Origin: an uncultured Ectothiorhodospiraceae bacterium
GTDB lineage: Bacteria; Pseudomonadota; Gammaproteobacteria; UBA6429; Thiohalophilaceae
DNA: 64,000 nucleotides
Assembly: GCA_947258695.1 (NCBI GenBank)
Contig: CAMYJG010000015.1
Span: 12,956-76,955 of the forward strand
Reading direction: 5' to 3'
The translations under genes and the position numbers were made by a program. Each line of letters opens with the position of its first letter. Within the stretch, counting starts at the first letter, position 1. The notes under the pieces are model-generated. The model was not told the origin of the DNA. It did no database searches and saw only the letters and a program-made list of their open reading frames with translations. Of this stretch, positions 9,266 to 18,584 are shown one piece after another.

Positions 9266-10753
9266 TTAAGAAAGATTTACCAGACGACGTATCGCAGGCA
9301 TTAAGTCACTGGCAAGTAAGCCACGCTCACCTGCCCCTTTTGCAGCAGCATCACCTGCAGCTGCATGCAAATGCACCCCTATTTTAGCGGCATCTGTCAT
9401 TGAAAATCCTTGTGCTACTAAACTGGCAACGATGCCCGTTAAGACATCACCCATGCCGCCACTGGCCATGCCCGGGTTTCCTTTATCACACAGGTAAGTG
9501 AATCCTTCTGAACATATCAGACTACCGTTACCTTTCAAAACGATGGTGCCACCATATTTTTCACTCAGCTGCTTTATAGCCGTAAAACGATCGGATTGAA
9601 TTTCTTCCGCTGTCACAGCTAGCAAACGTGCTGCTTCTCCTGGATGAGGCGTTAATATCCAGTTATCTCTTTTCATAGGTTCCAAGGCCAATAAGTTCAA
9701 CGCATCCGCGTCAACGATTAACGGTTTATCACTATTCACAGCGGTGGCAAATAAGGTTGCGGCCCATTCACTTAATCCCAGTCCGGGACCAATGGCGATA
9801 ACATTCGCTTTTTCAATTAACTCTTTTATTTCATGTTCCCGCTCTGCCGGATGACTCATGATTTCGGGGCGGGCACTGTTAATCATTGAGGCATGGGCAT
9901 AACGGGTTGCCAGGCTCACTAAACCTGCACCGCTTCGCAAAGCAGATTCACAGGCTAACCGGGCTGCGCCACTCATGCCGATATCACCACCAATAACCAG
10001 GACATGGCCAAATAAACCCTTATGCGATTCTTTATCACGTTTTTGAAATACCGAAGATGAAATCTCTAAACGCTGTACCGGAGTTGGAACTTTATGGATC
10101 ACCGCCGAAGGAATTTGTAAATCATCAAAAATAAGCTCACCACAGCAATCGGGTCCCTTTGCCGTTAATAACCCCTGGTTTAATCCAATAAACGAAACGG
10201 TAACATTAGCACGCACCACTTCTGCAAAGGCATTTCCCGTGTCAGCAATCAATCCAGATGGTATATCTAAAGATAAGATAGGTGTGCCATGTTGGTTGAT
10301 GGCATTAATGGCATATACTGCATCTCCGGTTACCTCACCTTTTAGCCCGGTACCAAAAACGGCATCGATAACGATATCCGCTAAAGGCAGTTTACCGTTG
10401 CCATAAGTCTGGATGCTAACACCACAGCCTTCAAGTCGCTGTTTTGCTGCCAGGGCATCGCCTTTTATTTTATGACTATCGCCAACAATAAAGACCTCTA
10501 CCTGTAATCCTTGTTCATAAGCCAGGCGTGCTACGACAAAACCGTCACCACCATTATTGCCTGTTCCACAAACAATGCAGAGTGTTTTTGCCTCGGGCCA
10601 ATGTTGTTGTAAAACTTCGAAAGCGACCGTTCCGGCTCGTTCCATCAGCACCGTACCAGAAACTTCAAACTCTTCGATTGTAATACGATCCAGTTCCCGG
10701 GTTTGCTCAGCGCTATATAAATTGTTTGGTAGTTGCTCCATGCGCGTTATCAT
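9266..10753 (-). CDS. nnrD: Bifunctional NAD(P)HX epimerase/dehydratase
   Basis: 495 residues with the fused NnrE (YjeF_N, about 10-215) and NnrD (carbohydrate-kinase-like, about 225-490) domains. Seen: CGTGNNGGDGFVVARL and the Asp of DAVFGTGLKGEVTG in the epimerase; GHVLVIGGDIGMSGA, DADALNLLA, TPHPGEAARLL and the catalytic GMGDVLTGIV in the dehydratase. Together they epimerise and dehydrate the damaged hydrates NADHX and NADPHX. Start Met-1 is at 10753; Met-5 at 10741 is an alternative. The divergent queG start is only 7 bases away. This is the first gene of the minus-strand superoperon. Confidence 0.97.
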   Translation of the reverse strand: MITRMEQLPNNLYSAEQTRELDRITIEEFEVSGTVLMERAGTVAFEVLQQHWPEAKTLCIVCGTGNNGGDGFVVARLAYEQGLQVEVFIVGDSHKIKGDALAAKQRLEGCGVSIQTYGNGKLPLADIVIDAVFGTGLKGEVTGDAVYAINAINQHGTPILSLDIPSGLIADTGNAFAEVVRANVTVSFIGLNQGLLTAKGPDCCGELIFDDLQIPSAVIHKVPTPVQRLEISSSVFQKRDKESHKGLFGHVLVIGGDIGMSGAARLACESALRSGAGLVSLATRYAHASMINSARPEIMSHPAEREHEIKELIEKANVIAIGPGLGLSEWAATLFATAVNSDKPLIVDADALNLLALEPMKRDNWILTPHPGEAARLLAVTAEEIQSDRFTAIKQLSEKYGGTIVLKGNGSLICSEGFTYLCDKGNPGMASGGMGDVLTGIVASLVAQGFSMTDAAKIGVHLHAAAGDAAAKGAGERGLLASDLMPAIRRLVNLS

Positions 10754-10760
10754 AGCCTGT

Positions 10761-11858
10761 ATGAGTGAAATTCAGAACCAGTCCAGTTCATATAATAATG
10801 AACAACTTATCAAATTAGCCCAACAAATAAAAATTTGGGGACAAGAACTTGGTTTTCAGCAAATCGCGATTACCGATACGCAGCTGGAAAAAGCGGAAAG
10901 AAGCTTAAACAACTGGCTGCAACAGGGTTGCCATGGCGATATGGAGTGGATGGCGCAACATGGTACAAAACGGACCCGTCCCGCTGAACTGGTTTCTGGT
11001 ACTCACCGTATTATTTCTGGCCGCATGGATTACTGGCCACCCGATATTCTCAAATCTGAATCTGTTCTTGCTGAAGCCAATAAAGCCTATATCTCGCGAT
11101 ATGCCTTGGGCCGTGATTATCACAAAGTCTTACGGCAACGCCTGCAGAAACTGTCGAGCAAAATTGAGCAAGAAATTGGGGCTTTCGGTTACCGCGTTTT
11201 TGTCGATAGTGCACCGGTAATGGAAAAACCATTGGCTGAAAAAGCCGGACTCGGCTGGATCGGTAAGCACAGTAACTTACTCAATACCGATGCCGGCTCC
11301 TGGTTTTTTCTTGGCGAAATTTATACCGATTTACCTTTGCCGATTGATACACCGGCTGAAAAACATTGTGGTACTTGCCAAAGTTGTATTGATATTTGTC
11401 CAACAAAAGCAATCACTCAGCCCTATGTTGTTGATGCTCGTTTATGCATTTCATATTTAACGATTGAATTAAAAGGCGCGATTCCTGAACAACTTCGTCC
11501 TTTATTGGGTAACCGTATATATGGTTGTGATGACTGCCAGTTGTGTTGCCCCTGGAATCGTTTTGCAACGACTAGCCCTGAAACAGATTTTTTACCACGA
11601 CATCATCTAGATGACATCAGCTTAGTTGAGCTTTTTGACTGGGATGAAGCGACCTTTTTAGCGAAAACAGAAGGCACGGCTATCAGGCGAATTGGTTATG
11701 AACGCTGGTTACGAAATATTGCCGTCGCCATAGGAAATGCGCTGGCAAGTGATAAAACAAATGAAAAAATGATTTCTGCTTTAAAGAAAAAACTGGATAA
11801 CAAGTCAGAGATAGTCAGAGAACATGTGCAATGGGCATTACAACAAAGCGGTTCATAA
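10761..11858 (+). CDS. queG: Epoxyqueuosine reductase
   Basis: 365 residues from the ATG at 10761; a longer upstream reading would run antisense through nnrD and is rejected. QueG uses cobalamin and two 4Fe-4S clusters for the last step of queuosine formation in tRNA. Both cluster motifs are visible: CGTCQSCIDICPTKAI and CDDCQLCCPWN. The family segments KVLRQRLQKL, DSAPVMEKPLAEKAGLGWIGKHSNLL and a C-terminal HEAT-like helix pair are present. Its 5' end faces nnrD, so its promoter must lie inside the first codons of nnrD. Confidence 0.97.
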   Translation: MSEIQNQSSSYNNEQLIKLAQQIKIWGQELGFQQIAITDTQLEKAERSLNNWLQQGCHGDMEWMAQHGTKRTRPAELVSGTHRIISGRMDYWPPDILKSESVLAEANKAYISRYALGRDYHKVLRQRLQKLSSKIEQEIGAFGYRVFVDSAPVMEKPLAEKAGLGWIGKHSNLLNTDAGSWFFLGEIYTDLPLPIDTPAEKHCGTCQSCIDICPTKAITQPYVVDARLCISYLTIELKGAIPEQLRPLLGNRIYGCDDCQLCCPWNRFATTSPETDFLPRHHLDDISLVELFDWDEATFLAKTEGTAIRRIGYERWLRNIAVAIGNALASDKTNEKMISALKKKLDNKSEIVREHVQWALQQSGS

Positions 11859-11884
11859 AAGAGATGTTTAGCTTTTAGATAGGC

Positions 11885-12124
11885 TCATACCGTTTCGTCA
11901 ATGAAGCGACCCAATGTTTCACCTTCGGTTTTAACAACTTTACTATTAATAGCCACTTCACGCTCAGCCTCTTGCAAGTTCAGTAATGGTCTGACCGTAT
12001 CCTGTACAGTTTCAGAACCCGTGGTGAGTTTTGCCACTTCTCCGGCCGCCGCTTGCGCATTACTGATACCCACCTGAAGGCCAGATAAGGCAGAAGTTAA
12101 TGTTGTTGTTAAATCAGTTTTCAT
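11885..12124 (-). CDS. Small protein resembling a flagellar rod C-terminal segment
   Basis: 79 residues, no membrane segment. The middle (residues 5-30) is an amphipathic, Ala/Ser-rich helix. The C-terminus QDTVRPLLNLQEAEREVAIN followed by SKVVKTEGETLGRFIDE resembles the C-terminal helix of flagellar rod/hook proteins (pattern V..LV.M..A.R.Y..N.KV..T....LG..ID). No flagellar genes are nearby. Small stand-alone proteins of this kind occur in gammaproteobacteria without known function. The start ATG lies 27 bases downstream of the lipoprotein gene stop, so the two are probably one operon. Confidence 0.65.
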   Translation of the reverse strand: MKTDLTTTLTSALSGLQVGISNAQAAAGEVAKLTTGSETVQDTVRPLLNLQEAEREVAINSKVVKTEGETLGRFIDETV

Positions 12125-12151
12125 AATAGGCTCTCATTATACAATAAAAAA

Positions 12152-12745
12152 TTAGTCGCGATCATAGCCACGACCTTTTTTACCCCGGTCATCGTCTTCC
12201 TCGTCACCAAAAAAACCACCCTTTTTAGGTCGATCTTTCTTTTTATAATGCTCTTTATTTTCATATCGCTCTTTATTTTTATAATATTCTTTCTTTTTAT
12301 AACGCTCTTTTCCTTCATCACCAAAGTACCCTTTTTGCTGATGGTGTTGATACCTTTTACTTTTTTTATACTTACGTTTGTACTTATGATTTTTATATTT
12401 ATTTTTATGATATTTATGCCTTAAATAAGGGCGTGTTTCTTCCATCTCGATTTCAACAAACCCACTGTGCAAATGATGGCGCAAGCGGACAGGCAAGGTA
12501 ACAGAGAAAGACCACTGGCCATGATTATCCAGATAAAAATACATGTTACGCCCAACATCAAAATAAAATTCTGCGTTAGGGTAATAATGATACATATGAT
12601 GACGCCGCCCATGAGCAAGTGCATGAGGGGGAGGTGCATGATGTGCATGAGGAAAACCGGCTTCTAGCCTGATGCCGCCACCCACATTATGACAGCCAGT
12701 AAAAATTAAAACACCCAACACACAGAGTAATGCAACTTTCTTCAT
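12152..12745 (-). CDS. His/Lys/Tyr-rich putative lipoprotein
   Basis: 197 residues. The N-terminus MKKVALLCVLGVLIFTGC is a lipoprotein signal with Cys-18 as the acylated residue; the -3 Phe is not ideal. Residues 30-55 are histidine-rich (HAHHAPPPHALAHGRRHH), then comes a short beta-like segment (YPNAEFYFDVGRNMYFYLD). From about residue 110 the chain is very rich in Lys, Tyr and Asp, with the near-repeat GYFGDEG / GGFFGDEED. Possible metal or polyanion binding, purely by composition. No family recognised. The tail can vary without harm in such proteins, so frame errors there would be hard to see. Confidence 0.7.
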   Translation of the reverse strand: MKKVALLCVLGVLIFTGCHNVGGGIRLEAGFPHAHHAPPPHALAHGRRHHMYHYYPNAEFYFDVGRNMYFYLDNHGQWSFSVTLPVRLRHHLHSGFVEIEMEETRPYLRHKYHKNKYKNHKYKRKYKKSKRYQHHQQKGYFGDEGKERYKKKEYYKNKERYENKEHYKKKDRPKKGGFFGDEEDDDRGKKGRGYDRD

Positions 12746-12882
12746 ATTTTCATCCTGATAATTTTCTTACCTTTATATTATCGTCCTGTTCTAAAGTAAA
12801 TATTAGTAATAAACCCTGCTTTTACCAACTTATTCACACTATTTTCGTTATAATTCGCCAAATTCAACTAATCACCCTCTAT

Positions 12883-13485
12883 ATGCCAATTAAACCAGAA
12901 AATATTACTGCTGTTATCCTCGCTGGGGGACAAGGATCGCGCCTTGGTGGTGTTGATAAAGGTTTACTCGAACTTAAAAATACCCCCCTGGTTCAGCACC
13001 TGATTAGCCGGCTGCAACCACAGGTAGCTGAAATTATTATCAGCGCAAACCGCAACCTGAGTCGTTATAAAGAATTTGGATTCCCTGTATTTAGTGATGA
13101 AATAACTGACTATGCTGGCCCACTGGCTGGCATACTTAAAGCACTACAGCAGTCAAGCAGCGAGTGGTTACTTACTGTACCAGCTGATAGTCCATTTATA
13201 CCGCATGATCTTGTACAATGTTTGAGTCAGGATATTGGCGACAGTAAAATTATTATGGTGCACGATGGCGAGCGTTTACAACCCACCTTTGCTTTAATTC
13301 ATAAAAGCCAGCTTTCATCATTAGAGGATTTTCTGGAAAAAGGTGAACGTAAAACGCGTATCTGGATGCAACAACAACCCCATAAAATAGTAGATTTTTC
13401 AAGCCAGGCAGACGCCTTCATCAACATTAATACCAACGATGATCTTAAGTTTGTTGAAAAACATTTAGCGTCATTTATGGCATAA
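12883..13485 (+). CDS. mobA: Molybdenum cofactor guanylyltransferase
   Basis: 200 residues from the ATG at 12883, which gives the normal N-terminus; a longer upstream in-frame reading overlaps the lipoprotein gene and is rejected. Nucleotide-binding signature AVILAGGQGSRLGGVDKGLL at residues 9-28, then PVFSDEITDYAGPLAGIL and VPADSPFIP with the metal-binding Asp. MobA adds GMP to molybdopterin to make the bis-MGD cofactor of DMSO-reductase family enzymes. It lies 38 bases before moeA. Confidence 0.95.
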   Translation: MPIKPENITAVILAGGQGSRLGGVDKGLLELKNTPLVQHLISRLQPQVAEIIISANRNLSRYKEFGFPVFSDEITDYAGPLAGILKALQQSSSEWLLTVPADSPFIPHDLVQCLSQDIGDSKIIMVHDGERLQPTFALIHKSQLSSLEDFLEKGERKTRIWMQQQPHKIVDFSSQADAFININTNDDLKFVEKHLASFMA

Positions 13486-13523
13486 TTCGTATTTAAACTT
13501 TCTATTTTTTCGAGTTAGCTAGC

Positions 13524-14789
13524 ATGAATAAAACAATACCCGTATCTCCTTGTGACACTGCACAAAAACAATCTCCCTGGTTAAGTGTTGACGACGCCAT
13601 TGAACGCATGACCAACGCGGTGAAAAAAATACAAGGCACTGAAGTAGTGACCATACGTGATGCACTCAACCGGGTATTAGCAAAAGAAGTTGTTTCAAGC
13701 ATTAACGTTCCTCCTTATGCAAACTCGGCAATGGATGGTTATGCTGTTAACGCCAGTGACTTACCCTCTGCCGGTGAAACAACGCTAAAACTCGTTGGTA
13801 AATCTTTTGCCGGCATTCCCTTTGCTGGCGAAGTAAAAAGTGGTGAGTGTGTTCGCATTATGACAGGTGCTCAAATAGCCAACGGCACCGATACCGTTAT
13901 CATGCAGGAACAAGTTGAGGCCAACGATGATCAAATAACCATTAAGCCCGGTCATTGTAAAAATGAAAATGTTCGCCACATTGGCGAAGATATCAAAGAC
14001 GGTGACACTGTTTTAAGCGTTGGACAACACCTGACCCCCGCAGAACTGGGTGTACTGGCTTCACTCGGTGTTGCTGAAGTGACCGTTTATAAACAACTGC
14101 GTGTGGCTTTTTTCTCAACCGGTGATGAACTACGAAATGTGGATCAAGAATTAGAACAAGGTCAGATTTATGACAGTAATCGCTACACCCTGTTTGGTAT
14201 GTTAAAAAACCTTGGCGTTGAGTTAATTGACATGGGCATTATTCCTGATGATCGTCAGGCAATAGAAAATGCGTTTATACAAGCCTCACAGAAAGCAGAT
14301 GCTGTTATGACCTCGGGTGGTGTTTCTGTAGGTGAAGCCGACTTTGTTAAAGACACTCTCGACAAACTCGGTAAGGTTGATTTCTGGAAAATTGCAATGA
14401 AGCCAGGTAAACCGCTTGCCTTTGGTTTTGTTAACGATGCGGTATTTTTTGGCTTGCCCGGTAACCCGGTATCGGTCATGGCAACATATTATCAATTTGC
14501 GTTGCCAACATTAAAAACCATGATGGGATTAAAGGCGACCAAAGCGACCGTGGTAAAAGTACCCTGCAAAACAGATCTGCGAAAAGCACCCGGTCGAACT
14601 GATTTTCAACGTGGTATTTTACAGAGCAACGAAAAAGGTGAGCTGGTAGTCGAAAGCATTGGCATGCAAGCCAGTCATGTTTTAAGCGGAATGAGTAAAG
14701 CAAACTGCTTTATTATCTTGCCGCAAGACTGGGGAAACGTGGCAGCAGGTACATTAGTCGATGTTCAACCATTCCGTGGCTTAATGTAA
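13524..14789 (+). CDS. moeA: Molybdopterin molybdenumtransferase
   Basis: 421 residues, normal length. The family motifs NVPPYANSAMDGYAVN, IMTGAQIANGTDTVIMQE, RHIGEDIKDGD, YDSNRYTLFGML, TSGGVSVGEADFVKD, KPGKPLAFG and GLPGNPVSVMATY cover all four MoeA domains. MoeA inserts molybdate into adenylylated molybdopterin. With mobA it forms a two-gene Moco operon. No obvious Moco riboswitch precedes it. Confidence 0.97.
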   Translation: MNKTIPVSPCDTAQKQSPWLSVDDAIERMTNAVKKIQGTEVVTIRDALNRVLAKEVVSSINVPPYANSAMDGYAVNASDLPSAGETTLKLVGKSFAGIPFAGEVKSGECVRIMTGAQIANGTDTVIMQEQVEANDDQITIKPGHCKNENVRHIGEDIKDGDTVLSVGQHLTPAELGVLASLGVAEVTVYKQLRVAFFSTGDELRNVDQELEQGQIYDSNRYTLFGMLKNLGVELIDMGIIPDDRQAIENAFIQASQKADAVMTSGGVSVGEADFVKDTLDKLGKVDFWKIAMKPGKPLAFGFVNDAVFFGLPGNPVSVMATYYQFALPTLKTMMGLKATKATVVKVPCKTDLRKAPGRTDFQRGILQSNEKGELVVESIGMQASHVLSGMSKANCFIILPQDWGNVAAGTLVDVQPFRGLM

Positions 14790-14936
14790 TTCACACTATT
14801 ATATAAAGGGTAAACCCTGTATTTTAAGCGATTTTCAGTAAATAACGCTAAATTACCCTTATAAATCCTTCTTCATATTGCAATATATATAATAAGCGTC
14901 TAAAAATTAAAACAATCTGTTTTACAGGGGATTGTT

Positions 14937-17096
14937 TTGCCGAATAACGAAAAAAATAGAAGCTCGACTATCGTTATACTGATTGGGTTCGCAGCCATGC
15001 TTACCTTAATCTCGGTTCTTATCATCATTACCTATTATAGTATTGCCAGTAATAGCAGCAGCCTGAATAAAATTGTTACTGAGCAACAACATATCTCTGA
15101 CATCTACACTATGCGTGATGCTGCACAAGCAAGGGCACTCAAACTCTATCGCATGATGACCGTGTCTGATTATTTTACCCAGGACGATATTTATCTTCAG
15201 TTCAAAAACGAAGCTGGCCGCTTTGTTCAGGCAAAAGATCATTTACTGGCTACCATGGATACTGCTTCAACCCGTAAAATATGGGATTCAATTAACCCCT
15301 ACCTGATTCAAGGCAGTGAAGTACAAAATGAAACCGTTGAATTAATTCATGAAGAAAAATACGATGCAGCCTCAAAAACTATACTCAACAGAGTCATTCC
15401 CATTCAGGACAAGGTTGCCAGCGGCTTATATAAACTCTTAGAAACGCAACACACTAATATTAAAAACGATCTTAAATCGGCACAAGAGAAGAATAATTTA
15501 TTTTATCTTTACCTGTTCAGCTTAGGCACAGCAGTATTACTACTGGGTCTTTTCATAACCTATTATGTTTATCGTTATAATATCAATACCGAAAATGCAT
15601 TAATACAAGAGCAACAAACAGCTGAAAAAGCTAACCAGGCTAAGAGTGCATTTTTAGCCAATATGAGTCATGAAATTCGCACACCCTTAACCGCAATCAT
15701 CGGCTTCTCAGAACAAATCTCGAACTCAAATTTAAACCACAACGATCAGGAAAAACTAAAACAAACCATCGTTAGAAACAGTAAACACTTACAACAGTTA
15801 ATCAATGACATATTAGACTTATCAAAAATAGAATCGGGGCAACTCGAGCTTGAAATGACAGCAACTTCACCTTGTGCGATTAACATGGAAGTAGAATCTA
15901 TTATTTCAAGCCGGGCGGTAGAAAAAGACCTGTTTTTTAAAGTAAACAATATTTACCCGCTGCCTTCTTCTATCATTACTGACTCAGTTCGCTTAAAACA
16001 AATTCTGTTAAATTTGTGTAGCAATGCCATTAAATTTTCATCTAAAGGTGGCGTGACTCTTGATACCCATTATGATTCTGAAAAAAATATTATTTCATTT
16101 TCTGTATCTGATACTGGCATTGGCCTTACCACTGAAGAACAAAAAAATATTTTTAAACCATTCACCCAGGCAGATATTTCTACCAGCAGAAAATTTGGTG
16201 GCACGGGTTTAGGCTTATCTATTTCACAACTACTTGCTAATGAATTGGGCGGAAGCCTGACATGCTCAAGCACTAAAGATCACGGTAGCCAATTTATTTT
16301 AACTATTCCTACCGGTATTGATGGCAAAATAAAAATGATTACAGAAAGTGAAGTTCACTCCACCATAAGTGAACATTCTCTGGATAAAATGAGCGTTAAA
16401 CAACTTCAGGGAACTATCCTGGTAGCAGAAGACATCAAAGACAACCAGGATTTAATTTCTTTATATATTAGCCAAACCGGAGTAAACATTGAGTTTGCTA
16501 ACAACGGTGAAGAAGCAATACAAATGGCAAGTAGCAAAGCATATGATTTAATATTAATGGATATGCAAATGCCGAAAGTCGATGGTATTGAAGCGATATC
16601 AACATTAAGAAAAAACGGTTATACCCGCCCTATTGTTTCACTCACGGCGAATGCGTTAGCTGCTGACAGAGAGAAATGCTTGCTTGCCGGTGCCAACCAG
16701 TTCTTATCCAAACCTATTAATGTTGATGAGTTTTACGCAATGCTCAACACCTACCTTAAAGAAAAACAGCAAGTCTTAACTCAAAGTGAATATGAACCAT
16801 ATGTTACTGCAGGTATCCTGCGGTTAAAAAATAAGTTTATTGAAGAGCTACCGGATAAAATTTCTAAAATTAATACCGCACTTAGCAATCAAGCCTGGCA
16901 AGATATCGATCAGGTTTCACATTTTTTAAAAGGCGTGGCTGATACTTTCGGTTTCCCCGAAGTAACTGAAATCAGTAAGAAATTAAATATCGCAGTACGA
17001 GCACACGATATTGAGAATGTTGCAAAACTGGTAAAAGAGTTAAGCCATGCCGCAGAAAATGTAATTTCTTCTGCAAAAAAATTGAATCAGAATTAA
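14937..17096 (+). CDS. Hybrid sensor histidine kinase with REC and Hpt
   Basis: 719 residues from a TTG at 14937, with GGGG six bases upstream. Order: membrane helix (about 11-33), periplasmic helical sensor (about 34-195, four-helix-bundle-like), second helix (about 199-218), HisKA with [13 protein letters not shown] (His-245), HATPase_c with NAIKFS, DTGIGL and GGTGLGLS, receiver domain with DLILMDMQMP (phospho-Asp) and FLSKP, then an Hpt-like end with VSHFLKGVADTFG. It thus contains a whole His-Asp-His relay except for the final response regulator. No regulator gene is adjacent, so the output is unknown. Confidence 0.93.
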   Translation: MPNNEKNRSSTIVILIGFAAMLTLISVLIIITYYSIASNSSSLNKIVTEQQHISDIYTMRDAAQARALKLYRMMTVSDYFTQDDIYLQFKNEAGRFVQAKDHLLATMDTASTRKIWDSINPYLIQGSEVQNETVELIHEEKYDAASKTILNRVIPIQDKVASGLYKLLETQHTNIKNDLKSAQEKNNLFYLYLFSLGTAVLLLGLFITYYVYRYNINTENALIQEQQTAEKANQAKSAFLANMSHEIRTPLTAIIGFSEQISNSNLNHNDQEKLKQTIVRNSKHLQQLINDILDLSKIESGQLELEMTATSPCAINMEVESIISSRAVEKDLFFKVNNIYPLPSSIITDSVRLKQILLNLCSNAIKFSSKGGVTLDTHYDSEKNIISFSVSDTGIGLTTEEQKNIFKPFTQADISTSRKFGGTGLGLSISQLLANELGGSLTCSSTKDHGSQFILTIPTGIDGKIKMITESEVHSTISEHSLDKMSVKQLQGTILVAEDIKDNQDLISLYISQTGVNIEFANNGEEAIQMASSKAYDLILMDMQMPKVDGIEAISTLRKNGYTRPIVSLTANALAADREKCLLAGANQFLSKPINVDEFYAMLNTYLKEKQQVLTQSEYEPYVTAGILRLKNKFIEELPDKISKINTALSNQAWQDIDQVSHFLKGVADTFGFPEVTEISKKLNIAVRAHDIENVAKLVKELSHAAENVISSAKKLNQN

Positions 17097-17104
17097 AAAA
17101 ACTG

Positions 17105-17144
17105 ACTGGTGGGAATAGTTCATATTAGCCCACCAGTATGTTTT
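17105..17144 (+). terminator. Bidirectional terminator-like hairpin
   Basis: Stem CTGGTGGG/CCCACCAG (17106-17113 with 17129-17136) with a 15-base loop, followed by TATGTTTTAT. It lies between the convergent kinase and thioredoxin genes and probably serves both. Confidence 0.7.
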
Positions 17145-17148
17145 ATCT

Positions 17149-17523
17149 TTAAGCTTGTTGCTTTGCTTGCTCTTCAGCAATCTGTTTATGCACTTCCGCC
17201 ATATCTAATGATTTAGCTTTTTCAATCACTTCTTCTAAACCTGCAGCAGGTAAGGCACCGGCTTCAGAATATAAAACCACCTGATCTCTCAGTATCATTA
17301 ATGTAGGAATTGAACGAATGTTCATCATACCTGCAATTTCCTGTTCAACTTCTGTATTAATTTTTGCAAATACAATATCAGGATGTTTTTCAGATACTTC
17401 AGTAAACACAGGACCAAACTGTTTACATGGACCACACCACGGCGCCCAAAAATCCAGGATAACGAAGTCGTTATTATCAATCGTCTCTTTAAAATTACTG
17501 TTGTCTAAATCTACTGTTGCCAT
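17149..17523 (-). CDS. Thioredoxin family protein
   Basis: 124 residues from the ATG at 17523; GGAGGCC immediately upstream decides this start over the one five codons earlier. A single thioredoxin fold with the active site WAPWCGPCKQFGP (Cys-x-x-Cys) and the cis-Pro segment RSIPTLMI. No signal peptide, so cytoplasmic. The C-terminus continues about 20 residues past the fold as a charged helix ending AEEQAKQQA. Likely a disulfide reductase of the TrxC/YbbN-like group rather than the housekeeping TrxA; partner unknown. Confidence 0.9.
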   Translation of the reverse strand: MATVDLDNSNFKETIDNNDFVILDFWAPWCGPCKQFGPVFTEVSEKHPDIVFAKINTEVEQEIAGMMNIRSIPTLMILRDQVVLYSEAGALPAAGLEEVIEKAKSLDMAEVHKQIAEEQAKQQA

Positions 17524-17654
17524 GGATGGCCTCCACAAGTGTGAGTATAAAAATGCGCTGCATTAGAAAATCCTTATATTTTAACTATTTAAGGACGGAT
17601 ATGCGAGTTTCAAGGTAGCTTAGTCACCAGTAAGGCATTAATTAATAATGCGCT

Positions 17655-18101
17655 TTAGCCCGTTCTAAGCTCCGCTACCTCACCCGTTTCGCGAAATTTC
17701 TTATAATCTTCAAGCACTTGCGAGTGATCAAAGGCTAGCTCGTCTGGCAATACATCGATATCAAACACAGCCAGGTTTTTAGCATCATCAGCAGCTACCG
17801 GCTCGCCGTGCGATTCAGCGACATAAACAGCTGTCACCGTATGGCCACGATGATCCCGCTTAGGATCTGAGTACATTCCTAATAAAGCTTTCAACTTAAC
17901 CTCTAAACTTACCTCTTCTTTGGCTTCTCGAATCGCAGCGATTTCTAATCGTTCACCCACATCGACAAAGCCTCCGGGAATAGCCCAGCCGTAGGGTGGA
18001 TTTTTTCTCTCAATTAAAATAATCGGGCGACCGGGCCTGTCAGACAATTCAATAATGGCATCCGCTGCAATTAAAGGTGTGATTGGTCGGTAGTTTGGCA
18101 T
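17655..18101 (-). CDS. Nudix hydrolase
   Basis: 148 residues with the Nudix box [20 protein letters not shown] followed by EV (G-x5-E-x7-REUxEE-type), and [17 protein letters not shown] before it. Resembles ADP-ribose pyrophosphatase/MutT-like enzymes with preference not predictable from sequence. Its start overlaps the last base of the Hsp15 gene stop, so translation is coupled. Confidence 0.92.
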   Translation of the reverse strand: MPNYRPITPLIAADAIIELSDRPGRPIILIERKNPPYGWAIPGGFVDVGERLEIAAIREAKEEVSLEVKLKALLGMYSDPKRDHRGHTVTAVYVAESHGEPVAADDAKNLAVFDIDVLPDELAFDHSQVLEDYKKFRETGEVAELRTG

Positions 18102-18514
18102 TAGTTTTCCCTGTTGATGTTTTTAAAGCGAATAATTCGCCGCCGGTCTCTTTTATCTGGACGGCGCTCAGCATGTGGAAACTGAGCAGCATTCAATTTT
18201 CTCTGTGCTGCCAGCTCCTCACGTTTTTGAATGCTTTCTTCCAGTTCAGTATAAAGTAGTTGTGCTTGCTTAGCTGGACCACGGCGTACACTAAGCGCTT
18301 CAACAATAATATCAAAGGTAAAGGGGGTCTTATGAATGCTTAGCTTATCGTTCACCTTTAATACACGCGATGGTTTAACTCTTTGTCGATTAAGCTGTAC
18401 ATGGCCACCATTAATCGCTTCAGCCGCTAACTGGCGTGTTTTGTAAAATCGCGCAGCCCATAACCACTTATCGAGTCGGGTCTTTATATCTTCATCTGTC
18501 GATTTTTTATTCAT
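18101..18514 (-). CDS. hslR: Heat shock protein 15 (S4-domain RNA-binding protein)
   Basis: 137 residues. The S4 domain [36 protein letters not shown] and the basic tail match Hsp15, which binds 50S subunits carrying a stalled nascent chain and helps recycle them. The C-terminus is highly basic ([16 protein letters not shown]). It overlaps the Nudix gene by one base (18101). Divergent from glcD with a 70-base gap. Confidence 0.93.
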   Translation of the reverse strand: MNKKSTDEDIKTRLDKWLWAARFYKTRQLAAEAINGGHVQLNRQRVKPSRVLKVNDKLSIHKTPFTFDIIVEALSVRRGPAKQAQLLYTELEESIQKREELAAQRKLNAAQFPHAERRPDKRDRRRIIRFKNINREN

Positions 18515-18584
18515 CTTGTAAATAAATAGTTAATGAGTCATTACCAGGGCTGAGAATTTTATTGTCCTGCAGTATCATTGTCGT

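Noticed and set aside
10557-10760. Longer queG reading upstream of 10761
   Set aside because: It would overlap nnrD by 200 bases in antisense and the QueG family begins near MSEIQN.
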